Origin: Macrocybe gigantea
Lineage: Eukaryota; Basidiomycota; Agaricomycetes; Agaricales; Callistosporiaceae
NCBI GenBank assembly: GCA_011319805.1
Contig: SJRY01000205.1
Location: 24,801 to 88,800 of the forward strand
Length of the DNA stretch: 64,000 nucleotides
Direction: 5' to 3'
Under the pieces are notes generated by a model. The model was not told the DNA's origin. It saw nothing but the letters and a program-made list of their open reading frames with translations, and made no database searches. Both the position numbers and the translations under genes were made by a program. This document shows, piece after piece, positions 1-9,932 of the stretch. How positions within the stretch are numbered: the stretch's first letter is position 1; every line of letters begins with the position of its first letter.

Positions 1-41
1 ATTGGATAATTTCGGCAGCAGGGCTGACCAGTCAAATACTC

Positions 42-1790
42 TTGCAACACGTTTGCCATGCATGCAGCTTTTACCGCTACTTATGGTACTTAATCCGCCT
101 GGCGGCAGCGCTGGCTTACCGCCCGGTTCCACTCCCTGAAAACCCGACGTACATAGCCTCGGAAGACGTCACGATAATCGTCCCGACCATCGACGCCGGC
201 GAGGAGTTCAAAGAGGCCGCCCATAGCTGGCTTGTCGGCAAGCCAAAGGAGATTCTCATCATCACCGAAGAGAAGATGCTCGGGCCGCTTCAGGAGCTTG
301 CCAATCAGGTCGACCCCGAGCGCATCCGCGTCCTCACCGTGCCCTTTGCGAACAAGCGTCTCCAGATGAGCCACGGCATCAAGAACACCACGACCGACAT
401 CATCGTCTTCGCGGATGATGATGCCATCTGGCCGCCGACCATGCTGCCATACATTCTTGCGTGCTTTGAGGACCAGAAGGTCGGCGGCGTCGGCACCAGT
501 CAGCGCGTTCAGCCCGTTGGCCAGCGCATGACCGTCTGGGAGGTCCTTGCTGCGTTCCGCCTCAGCATCCGTAACATCGAGATCTCGTCCTCGACGCACA
601 TCGATGGAGGTATCCCCTGCCTCTCTGGACGCACAGCCGCGTACCGCACCGTCATCCTCAAGGACCCCGAGTTTCTGCACGGCTTCACGCACGACTACTG
701 GCTGGGCAAATACCAGCTCAACTCGGGCGACGACAAGTATTTGACACGGTGGATGGTGAGCCACGGCTGGAGCACGTACGTCCAGTGTTGTAAGGAGGCA
801 GAGCTGCTCAGCACCATGAAGCCGAATTGGAGGTTCCTGAAGCAAGTGCTCAGGTGGACGCGAAATACCTGGCGGTCCGACTTGCGTAGTCTGTTCATGG
901 AGAGACATATTTGGACTAGCCATCCTTACGTTGCGTATACCATGGTTAGTCCTCGTCCTCTTGGCTTAGGAGATCTTGGGCCGCTGACGGCCAACCTGCT
1001 CGTCTAGGTGGACAAGCTCTTCAATCCTTTGACATTGCTCGTTGGGCCCTGTCTCGTTTCATATCTTATCTACAAGAGCACGGTTCCCATCGAGCAGGGC
1101 GGATATCATCTTCCTTGGTGGTGAGCTCCTGCTTTGCTACACCGTGGTACTGTTCAGAAACGAACATCGTGTCCTGAACAGGAACATACTTTTATCTTAT
1201 TGTGTCTGGCTCTCGGCGACCCGAACTGCCAAACTTCTTCCTCACCTCTGGTATAGACCTCAAGACATCATTTACGTCCCCGCTTTTATCCTTTTTGGTT
1301 ACTACTTTGCCGTCATGAAACTGTACGCCCTTTTCACACTACATGAGGTAACCGTTCCCTCTGTTCCCCTCGATGACATCACTGTCCTGACTCAAATCCG
1401 AACTAGACCGGTTGGGGTACTCGGGCTGGTATCGGTGATGCCTCCGCCGCCACCGCCGCCGTAGACGCCGTGAACGAAAAATCCGCCAACGCGAACGCGG
1501 GCGCGAATAACACCGACTCCAACAGCACCAGCAACAACAATTTCAGCACCCACCCGTACCAGCCGCAGGCGCGGCGGCCGCAACAGATGACAACGCTCAA
1601 TAACGCATCGAACGAGCCCTTGTCCCCGTTCCGCGACCAGCCGTCGCCATACCACGACGAGCCGACGCCAACGACGAGCACGCCGATATATACCGCAAGA
1701 GCGCAGATTGGCGGCGGCGGTGGCGGCGGGATGAGAAGGGCGCTTGAGCGGGAAGAAATGGTGGAGATGCAGGTCGGCTATGCTAGATAG
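42..1790 (+). CDS. Glycosyltransferase family 2, hyaluronan-synthase-like (5' partial)
   Basis: Processive GT2 polysaccharide synthase at a membrane, predicted to polymerise UDP-sugars; the polymer is not known. Four exons fit one frame: about 42-944, 1008-1120, 1182-1347 and 1407-1790. The introns (945-1007, 1121-1181, 1348-1406) are all GT-AG and 59-63 nt long. Visible motifs are the nucleotide-binding start VTIIVPTIDAG, the metal-binding FADDDA, GTSQRV and HDYWLGKYQLNSGDD, and the QVLRWTRNTWRSD motif, which is the Q/RxxRW product-binding element. Hydrophobic membrane segments follow (VGPCLVSYLIY; YVPAFILFGYYF). The C-terminus is rich in Asn, Ser, Gly and Pro and ends in a poly-Gly run. The first ATG at 42 is probably intronic: an acceptor at 66-67 fits an exon starting at 68, so the N-terminus lies upstream of the window. 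No in-frame stop was found, and the gene looks functional. Confidence 0.85.
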
Positions 1791-2879
1791 GTCGGTCCTC
1801 TGTTTCTTCCATTTCCTATTTTACATTACCTTCTTTTTGCTTCATGGACGCAAGAGTTTTTCTTATCCTGTCATGTTACATATATCGATATCGATGGAAT
1901 GCATTGGGAACAAGGGACTTGGTTGTTTTGTTTCTTTTAATCATTTTCTTTATTCATCGATATCTGTTGTTAATATTGTTTTTAAACGCCCTTTTTTCCC
2001 CTCAGGCAGAGACCAATGCGTTCTTTGGAACGTCCAGGCGCAAAGCACCGGTCGAATCCGAAGCGCGTGTGTTAACTTTTTTTTTGGGTTTTCCTTCGGT
2101 TTTCGCCTTTCAGAGGAAGATGGGTTGCCTTTCCACCGGCAGGAAAGGCTGTACTCTTTTTCTGTTTTCTTCAGACGTCGCCCTATCCTTGCATTGTCAT
2201 GCATGTCCCTCCTCTGTTCCCTTCCTCCTTACCCGCGCTTGCGCTCGCACTTGCATTCCTCCCCGCGTCATCTCTGTCATCATATATCTCACTACTGTAG
2301 CATCTTTTTTTAAAAAGAAATCCGTCTTCGCGTCATTCATCCAAGCTCTCTTTTTGTTTCCTTCTTTTTTTCCCCGCTTTTCTCATCCTGCCTTTTTTTG
2401 ATATTATTCGGTCATGAACCGTTTCAATCGCTGGCACTTTTCAATTATTTTTTATCCTTCTTACGTATACCCCACACCAACCTGCCATTGGACTTGGAGA
2501 AACGGATTGCCAATCGAAAAAATGAAATAAAATAAAATAAATAATGACAGCCTGAAAGCCTTGCAGCATGCATAGGCTGCTTGGATCTGCGTTCCTTGAA
2601 TGTGCTGATGTTTGTTTTTCTTTTGGCTTTATAATCTCTAGAGATGCAGCGAATGTATAGAAGCAACACATAGAACAGAGTAACGGGCATAGTATCTTAA
2701 TAGTGTATTCTACATGCATTCGACCTGGGTAAACAATTCATTCGATGACGTTTGGCACAATGCAAACCGAACTCACATTGTATGCTAAGCATTACATCAG
2801 CAAAGCATGGTCCTGCTTGATTACAATTTTTCCTTCTTTAGAATATGCTATGCAAAACTAATTCTGCATGCAGGTCACT
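1791..2879. other. Intergenic, T-rich, no gene seen
   Basis: About 1.1 kb after the GT2 stop. It is strongly T- and TC-rich between about 1800 and 2400. Open frames here are short, overlap on both strands and carry no recognisable motif. Probably the 3' UTR of the GT2 gene followed by spacer. Confidence 0.5.
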
Positions 2880-3244
2880 CTAACTAGAGATGAGAGGCGG
2901 GGATATGAATGCTAAATATTAGCCAGCTCGAAGCTGATTTCTACTATACATGTTTTAACTATTTATACATTACGATACCCAAGCATGGACCATGACTATG
3001 CTATCCTCATGTTGTGTGAAACCCTCGACCCTAAGCTGAATGAGTAAGGATTCGACTGTGCTCCTCATGGTATCCTGCAGATGCTGCGTAATAACTCTAT
3101 GCCCTAGTCAATGCTGATGCATCGTTGTTATAGGGTTGTCTCAGATCGTTGCATTGCATTCTATGTGTCACATTGCGCTTCATGTCACATGTTCTTGAGT
3201 CATGTGCCCATCGTCAAGATAACGATAAGCCCAGAAATCGTAAC
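2880..3244 (-). repeat. Probable LTR remnant of an older gypsy element
   Basis: On the minus strand a TGTTACGA start (complement ending at 3244) directly follows a polypurine stretch (complement of 3245-3258, ending in AAAGGGGGGTAA). This is the usual order of a 3' polypurine tract and 3' LTR. A TATAAATA-like box lies about 280 nt into it. The far end is not defined, so the left coordinate is a guess. Confidence 0.35.
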
Positions 3245-4247
3245 ATTACCCCCCTTTAGGGATTGCATCCTTGCAATCATATTCTTCTTCCTCATTATCC
3301 TCTTAGTCTTGCTTGCACTCATCCTCGCCTATGATTTTCTAATTCTGTCAGTCCTGCCATGCTTGCCAGGCCAAGTCCAGTTGGTTCTCGACTTCTTTCA
3401 GGTCTGCCATCCAGCCAGTAAGGGTCTTCTTTTTCAGCAGCATTTTCATTTGCTGACCATGTGGGTAGACCCAGACTTCATTAGCCATGTGGTCAAAGAG
3501 GACCTTCAGCAACTGGGCTTGATGGAGATGGGTTCATACGACTTTCTTCGGCATGGGTCATGGCAGCAACTGACACTGTCCTCTCTCTAGGGATGATGCC
3601 TTAGGGTTCTTGTGATGGAATTTTATGACTGTGTTCGGCACATCTTCGTTGATATTTTTGACGGGTTGCCAAGTAGCGTCCTCCATAGGGTACCCTTTCC
3701 AATGTATTCTATACTGTAGTTTCCCTCTATTCCATTGCTAATTTACTACAGCTTCCACTTTGTATTGTTTCTCTCCTTCCATGATGATGGGAGGAGGTCG
3801 TTTCAGAATCATTACCGCTTTTTGTCATGAAAATGCTGGTGCCGTGTATGGAGTGAGTTCAGATTCATTTCGGATGGGGTGGATCTTCCAGTGTTCTGGT
3901 AGTTCGAGTTCATATGCCAATTCTCTAATTGGCCACTTGACTTTGAAAGGACCGAACCATTTGTCATTGAGTTTATCAGTCAGTCGGTCAGTCATGATAT
4001 TAGTGCTTGATCGCCCTTGTGATACTCTCTGGTAGGCTTCTGTTTCTGGTCATAAGTCCATTTCATTGTTTCCACAGCTTTCAATAGAGGGGTCTCAGCC
4101 TTGGTCTGAATTTCCTTCATCATTTTGGTGAACTCTTCTGCAGTCTGCAATTTAGCATTATGCTTCGGAGGTTCTTTTCCAGTATATGGATGTCACCCAT
4201 GGTTTAAGTAAAATGGGGAGTATCCGGTCGCCAAGTGGATTTGATTG
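3245..4247 (-). mobile_element. Degraded Ty3/gypsy 3' end (integrase C-terminus plus chromodomain)
   Basis: Minus-strand translation gives a broken integrase C-terminal region (YSPFYLNHG at the start, then KLQTAEEFTKMMKEIQTKAE and REYHKGD). An ELPEHWKIHP segment and a chromodomain core (YRIHWKGYPMEDATW) follow. Several stops interrupt it, one of them where the family has Trp in HGxHPYTGKEP. The sequence belongs to a different gypsy lineage from the 320-bp-LTR family elsewhere in the window. It matches the style of the relic at 7.7-8.9 kb, so the two may be parts of one family. It begins abruptly at about 4247, where it meets another gypsy fragment head to head. Confidence 0.7.
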
Positions 4248-4926
4248 TTATAGGAAACACCATTCTACCTCAACTATGGAATGCACCCCTGGAAGGGAGA
4301 ACTGCAGATGACAGAAGGGAATAACCCTGCAGTGAAGGACTTCGTCAAAAGAATGAACCAAATATGGAAAGAAGCAAATGCTGCACTGCAGTATGTACAA
4401 ACACAAGCCAAAGACAATTACGATGCAAGGCAAAAACCAGCCCATAAATACAAGAAAGGGGATGGAGTATAGCTTGAAGCCACCAATATTACAGTCAATT
4501 GACTATCAAAGAAGTTATTGGCACTCCAATATGGACCGTTCAAGGTGGTTGAAAAGAAAGGAGCCTTGGCATATTGCCTGGAACTCCCAGCATCATGGCA
4601 GCTGATACACCCTGTGTTCAATAAAATACTGCTCATGCCCTATAAAGGACCCTGTTTCAAGATACAAGAGTGACTATCGCCACCACTCTCTGAAATCATA
4701 AATGATGAAGAAGAGTATGAGATAGAAGAAATTCTAAAAAGAAGAAACAAGAAAGGGGAATGCTATTCCTAGTCAAATGGAAAGGATACAGATATAAAGA
4801 GAATACATGGATCAAAGACAAGGAACTGGGGAATGCACAGCAAGCTCTAGACCACTTTCTAAAGAAGACTGTGAACCAGGATAAAAGGACCATGACAAGA
4901 GGGAAGAAGACCAAAAATCACACATC

Positions 4927-5325
4927 ATGACCACCAATGCCCCCATCAGCATTGACAGCAGTGATGACAGCTGTGCACCTACCCCCAACCACCCAAACAA
5001 CCACAAGAATCTGGCAAGGATTCTCAATGGCAGCGACTACATGGACCCCCTCGCCATCACACTTGGCGCATACATGTGCTATGTTATGACTGTCCGCATG
5101 CACCTCTGGACCAGGCAAACCCCTGATGGGACTGGCCCCACTGCAGCAGAATGCATTGCACTTTGCGAAGCAATGGAAATGCTTTGCATGGAAAACCAGT
5201 GACTTAAACTCCTCACCACCACACTCCATCACATTCATGCCTATAACAAAGAGCTCATTTATACATGGGCCTCACATGCTGCGACCACCTGGGAGACCAA
5301 TAATAGGTGGGGACAGCTGGACTAA
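4927..5325 (+). pseudogene. ORF3 of chromovirus copy 1
   Basis: Begins MTTNAPISIDSS, with its ATG overlapping the end of pol. The span from ATG to the TAA at 5323-5325 is 399 nt, the same as in the copies at 29330 and 38062. It is cut by a TGA after MLCMENQ, where the copy at 8950 has CGA. The middle is predicted helical (TAAE.IAL.EAMEML..EN). No known domain was recognised. Confidence 0.6.
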
Positions 5326-5362
5326 GGTCTTTCACAAGGACATGAATCTAAAGAGAGGGTGA

Positions 5363-5730
5363 TGTTATGGATGTCACCCAAAGGACCATTCAATTTTTTA
5401 TCTTATCTTTCCCATATCCCTTATCTTCCCCATCATGCTGCGCAGCATGCAGCTATCAAGTCATTTCACTTCCCTAGTCATTCTGAGTCATCTCCCTCCA
5501 GTCTTATTCATCTGCAGTCTATAGCATTGCATAGCCCATGGTCTGTGCTCGAGTACTGTAACATATATAAGGACTTCCAGATGTACCAGTAGTGCTAGGC
5601 TTAATATTCCTTTTGTCATCATCTCAAGACCACTCTCACACTTAGTCTGCCTGAGTCCTTTTGTCATCATCTCAAGACCACTCTCACACTTAGTCTGTCC
5701 GAGTCCTTTTGAGATTCGTCTAGCCTAATA
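5363..5730 (+). repeat. 3' LTR of copy 1 (368 bp, with internal 48-bp tandem duplication)
   Basis: Starts TGTTATGG and ends TAGCCTAATA. It is 48 bp longer than the 320-bp family standard because 5609-5656 is repeated at 5657-5704. It contains the TATATAAGG box and the AGGCTTAATAT element found in all copies. Its right edge abuts an EMC1-like gene relic. Confidence 0.85.
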
Positions 5731-7060
5731 CTTTGCATCCCCAATCTGCCTGGTGATCCTGTTCACAAAGGTCTCCTTTGCACAATCAATGCCCATTCCA
5801 TCCTTCTCCTCAGAAAGCTCTACAAGCTTGGCAAGGAGGACCACAGCCAATGACTCTTCTCTCATCCACTTCAACTCCTCACCCTGCCAGAGCTGAAGAG
5901 AACTAGTGCTGGATGTGATGAGTGCTCACGTGGTAAGATTGCCTAAAGATGCAAATGTAGCTTCCAGGGTTACCTGATCCAAGAGAGTTCAGTTTGCACA
6001 GTTGATGAACAAAGAAAGGTCGTACATGGCCAATTATACCATGAGAGAGTGTGTCAAACTGAAACACAAGTGTCGAGGTGAGTGACTTTGCTTCTCCAAA
6101 GGTAGGCGAATAGACTTCCATCTTGGCCTTCTGTGGAATCAAAGGTAAAAAAAAAAAGTCCAAAATCAATGCAAATCCTCTGGATTGACTTACCCTAGAT
6201 GAATAAGACCAATATGTCCTGGCCAGAACAAGCCTGCCATTCTCGGTGACAGCATCGGTAAAAACAGAATCAGAAATGTTGTCCTTGCCTGCCTCCTTGC
6301 TCTTCCCAAACTCCCATATGCCTTTCAGCCCCAGGTCCAGCTCACTTGCACTAGTGCCACCAGCCAGTTTCACCACTCTCACCATGCTGTCTGGCTTCAT
6401 CACAATAAAGTATTCCAGTTGCTCACTGACAATGGGGCTGAGGTCCACAACATTGCTGTAGCCCTTTCCTTTCATGGCAATAGGCTTATGTGATGGTCCA
6501 GAGACCGAAGGCATCAGCAGAACAGAAGTGATCATGGTCCCTTGGTCTAGCCATACAAGGCAAATGATATCATTGGAGTAGAGGACCAGAAACTGCGTCA
6601 TGGCCTCTTTGATGCTTGACGCAACTTCAGTCGAAGGCAGGACCTCTCCGGATGACGAGAAGAGTGATGTAACATGCAAAGTGAAAGAGCTGAAGGACTT
6701 GGACACACCAATGGTATAAATCATAGAAGGAGTAGTGACAAGCTTGGAGTATATGGTCAATGATCTTTGTAAAATGCAGCTCATCAGTTGCCTGCAAAAA
6801 AAAAACAAACACATTGTTTCAGGTGAACACATATATCTGGTCAGGTTAGGACCACTCCCAAAGTGTTTCCACTGTATTCATGTCAATCTTGTGAATTATA
6901 TGGCTGTTAGTGAGGATGTAGAGGTGGGGAAGGCCCGAGCTGTGCTGTCACTCGAATGCAACAAATTTGCCAGCCAAGGCAGCAGTGGTCAGAAACATGC
7001 TGCTGTTATTGAACTTGCTAACTTCTCTCCAGGAAATCACAGTCTGTTTGGCTGAGTGTG
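5731..7060 (-). pseudogene. EMC1-like relic (ER membrane protein complex subunit 1), truncated
   Basis: EMC1 is the large lumenal beta-propeller subunit of the ER membrane insertase complex. Minus-strand exons read in order: GLPHLYILTNSHIIHKIDMN near 6860-6940; a long exon (about 6790-6194) ending VLARTYWSYSSR; a GT-AG intron at 6131-6193; KAKMEVYSPTFGEAKS, VFQFDTLSHGIIGHV; and finally LQLWQGEELKWMREESLA near 5850-5870. The order 'YWS - FDTxxHGIIxHV - LQLWQGEELKWxREE - ETFVNRITRQIGDAK' is what I recall for fungal EMC1. Frame shifts occur after HGIIGHV and after the propeller start. The sequence stops at the LTR edge, so the C-terminal membrane part is absent. This is a partial copy, not the functional gene. 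Confidence 0.55.
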
Positions 7061-7680
7061 ACACATGAGTGGGGCAGACCATCCTGCCAGTCACAGGACT
7101 GTCTTGTTCGGCCCTCAGCTCAGGTCCTTGCACTGCTGCACTTGGCTCTGTTGTTTGGCGATGCCTGATCAGGGACTCCGGTTTACTGCTCCTTTGCTTC
7201 CCTCACTTGCTGCCCCTCTGCCCCTTGTCGCCACCCTGCCTGCCCCACCCTGACCCCCTGTCAGTTTGACTCAGCTCCCTTTTGAACATCGAACATGCCT
7301 GAGGGGTCTGACAAGGAAGGATGAATCCGAGAGAGGTTCTCCTGCTCAGCTGCCCTGTCCTGCCCTGTTCTGCTGAGAGGACCCCTTCCTGTCATCCATG
7401 CCTTTTCTGTCCATCCTTGATTGTCGAGAGTTGCTAACATACTAAAACTTTGTTGCTTTTTTTCCCCAGGTCCCTGCTAGTCAATGGTGCATGCGAGTTG
7501 ATCACATCTGCAGTCCACTTTGCCACCCCTGGTGTCTTCAAGCTCAGCAACTGCAGCTGGACTTCACATGTGCCCACTGCTGCTCATGACGGTTCCTGTG
7601 ACATGAAACTTGATGCATTCTGGCTCATTGTCATTGCACAACTTAGGAGCACCGCTTCGCTAGCTGATTATGTATTGTTG
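7061..7680. other. No recognisable gene
   Basis: A C/T-rich stretch (7170-7260) with short overlapping frames. A 96-codon plus-strand frame (7450-7740) runs from unrecognised sequence into the start of a gypsy relic, so it is probably fortuitous. Confidence 0.4.
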
Positions 7681-8949
7681 AATATGAATATAAGAGATAT
7701 TCCTGATCTTAAAGAATATTTCGAACGAGAAGGTGCATGAGAGTTCAGTCTCGCATAAAAGGATATACCCTACCCTGGGTAGCTCAACAGATTTATCAGC
7801 AGGATGAGTCTAAGGCATACTCGATTCTTAAAACATGGATGAATCAATTATGACAGAAGGACATCTCACTAGAAAGGCTTCATGAGATCAATCAAATGAA
7901 TGATCACGATGCTCTCCATACATTGTTCGACCTCAGACAAAAACCACAATTTGTCAGAGGCGGCAACGGAAATCAGATGGACATGCCTTTGATGATCATG
8001 ACCCTAGACACTGGACGAACATACAGCATAAAGGCCTTACTTGATATGGGATGCACCAGATCTTGCATAGATTGGAAGTTTGTTAAGGAAAAGGAAATCA
8101 ATACAAAGAGATATCCGATTCCTATTCCAGTCCATAATGCAGACGGAACCTGTAACATGGCGGGAGACATATGCGAATATGTTGAACTAAGGGTCTGGGT
8201 CCAAGACCATGTCAAGCGAATGGTCTTCTCAGTTACTGAACTCGGAAAGGGCCAGATCTTCATCAGTTATGAGTGGGTTAAGCATCACAATCCTCGGATT
8301 GATTGGAAGACAGAAAAGATCACATTCGATCGATGCTCTGAAGAGTGTCAGTGGATTGTCCAAATAGGAAACCCCAAAGATGATGACACCTCTATCGAGA
8401 CAAATGAGGTAGACTTCAAGAATGGAGAAAAGCTCTTGATGATTAATGTGAACCAAGAGTTTCATCTGAGGGCTTTCCAAATGACGGCTTCTAAACTGGC
8501 GGAAGCAACGGCAAAGGCAATGAAGGCAAAAACCTTCGAGGAATCATACCAGAAGAATACCACTGTTTCAAAGACTCAGTGTTCGGAAAGGAGTCATTCA
8601 ATGAACTACCACCATGACGACCTTGGGACCATGTGATCGAACTCATCCCAGGAGCTAAATTCCAGGATTGCAAGGTCTATCCCCTGACGCTAGATGAACA
8701 AAAACAGTTGGATGCCTTTTTAGATGAAAATCTAAACACTGGATGAATTAGACCGTTGAAGTCGCCAATGGCCTCGCCTTTCTTCTTCATGAAAAAGAAG
8801 GATGGATCCCTATGACCTGTATAAGATTATCAGAAGTTAAATGACATGACAATAAAGAACAAATACCCACTCCCCCTAATCCAAGAGTTGATCAACAAAC
8901 TCAAGGGAGCAAAGTTCTTTATGAAGCTTGATATCCGATGGAGATACAA
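7680..8949 (+). mobile_element. Older gypsy relic: retropepsin and start of reverse transcriptase
   Basis: A 246-codon open stretch (7896-8636) contains a retropepsin-like segment, LLDMGCTRSCIDWKFV, in which the catalytic Ser of DSG is replaced by Met, followed by IPVHNADGT. After several stops the RT begins: IRPLKSPMASPFFFMKKKDGS, then KNKYPLPLIQELINKLKGAKFF and KLDIRWRYN. The relic is cut at 8949 by the 5' LTR of the next element. The sequence does not resume after that element's 3' LTR at 15463. Confidence 0.75.
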
Positions 8950-9269
8950 TGTTACAGACATCGCCCAAAGGACCATTCATTTTCTTGTCTTATCTTTCCC
9001 ACATCCCTTATCTCCCCCGTCATGCTGCGCCACATGCAGCCATCGAGTCATCCCACTTCCCTAGTCATCCTGAGTCATCTCCTTCCAGTCTTACTCATCC
9101 ACAGTCCACAGCATTGTGCAGCCCATGGTCTGTGCTCGAGCACTGTAATGTATATAAGGACTCCCAGATGTACCAGTAGTGCTAGGCTTAATATTCCTTT
9201 TGCCATCATCTCAAGACCACTCTCGCACTTAGTCTGCCTGAGTCCTTCTGAGATTCGTCTAGCCTAACA
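8950..9269 (+). repeat. 5' LTR of copy P
   Basis: TGTTACAG...CCTAACA, 320 bp. TATA box TATATAAGG at 9151-9159. AGGCTTAATAT at 9184-9194 lies 33 nt after the start of the TATA box, where transcription would be expected to begin. Confidence 0.9.
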
Positions 9270-9282
9270 AGATATTAAGCCT
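9151..9282 (+). promoter_or_regulatory. LTR promoter and predicted self-priming pair (5' transcript end / PBS)
   Basis: The 11 nt AGGCTTAATAT (9184-9194) are exactly complementary to ATATTAAGCCT (9272-9282), which begins two nt after the LTR. No tRNA-like PBS such as TGGTATCAGAG was seen. This matches the published arrangement for Tf1 and the sushi group, where the 5' end of the element RNA folds back as primer. Both halves are conserved in every LTR copy in the window that has the relevant end. Confidence 0.65.
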
Positions 9283-9383
9283 CGTTGAGACTTGCTCAGA
9301 CTCACACACACACCACGTCATGCTTTATCAAAGACTTGATCAACATTCGACAACAAGCGGTCACCGATCCAGCGAGCACTAGC

Positions 9384-9932
9384 ATGAGCGACGAGAGCAC
9401 TTGGCTCAGAGAAGTAGACCAGGCATTGCAGTCCATGCCATTCACAGAGACAGTCCATGCCACCTGCAGAGACACTAGCAATCCAAACAAATGAAAGAGA
9501 GAGTGCACGCCTACACCAAGTAGCGACGACGAAGAGCAGGCATTTCTGAGAGAGTTTGCCTTCACCACCACAGACGAGCCTGCTGAGATCCTCAGCGAAG
9601 GAGCAGCACAACTCATTGCAGAACTCTTCCTAGAAGGAGAATATGGGATAAGCCCAGAAGAGCTGTGGTTAGACCAGAATCTTCTTGCCGAAGAAGAGGA
9701 CAAACCCATCCACAAGAAAATGAGAGAAGAATGAACACAAGCCTGAGACTTTAGGTGACAACAGATTGAGAACTATAATCGCCGAACACAGGAGGAAGAC
9801 ATACTGATACAGAGAGGGCACGACGCACAGAGCGTACGACAGAACCAACGAGAACAATACCAGAGTCAAGGACACACAGGAACGAAACCGTCGAACCCCT
9901 TCAGAGGACCAATCCGCTGAAGCACTGCATAA
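9384..9932 (+). pseudogene. ORF0 of copy P (acidic N-terminal reading frame before Gag)
   Basis: Reads MSDESTWLREVDQALQSMPF and on to IRQNQREQ-like and SQGHTGTK-like segments, ending at TAA 9930-9932. That TAA is also present in the copies at 29330 and 38062. Stops specific to this copy are TGA at 9492, 9732, 9744, 9756 and 9918; at 9492, 9732, 9756 and 9918 another copy has CGA. The start is uncertain: this copy has ATG at 9384, but the copies at 24349 and 38062 have ACG there. It could be the N-terminal part of Gag joined by readthrough or splicing. Confidence 0.55.

Larger units (their letters stand above)
4252..5730 (+). mobile_element. Truncated chromovirus copy 1: integrase end, chromodomain, ORF3, 3' LTR
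   Basis: Starts inside the integrase at the codons for TPFYLNYGMHPWKG and runs through the chromodomain region, ORF3 (4927-5325), a polypurine tract (AAGAGAGGGTGA, 5351-5362) and a 3' LTR. Compared with the copies at 8950, 29330 and 38062 it carries many transitions and small indels that break the pol frame, for example a TAG in the chromodomain. Everything upstream of the integrase C-terminus is missing. The element is inert. Confidence 0.85.

Noticed and set aside
90..923. 277-codon minus-strand open frame
   Set aside because: Antisense to the GT2 catalytic exon; its sequence is the mirror of a high-GC coding frame with no motif of its own.
1744..2401. Two overlapping plus-strand frames of about 185 codons
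   Set aside because: They arise from T-rich sequence without stops (Phe/Leu/Ser only), with no domain and no splice structure.
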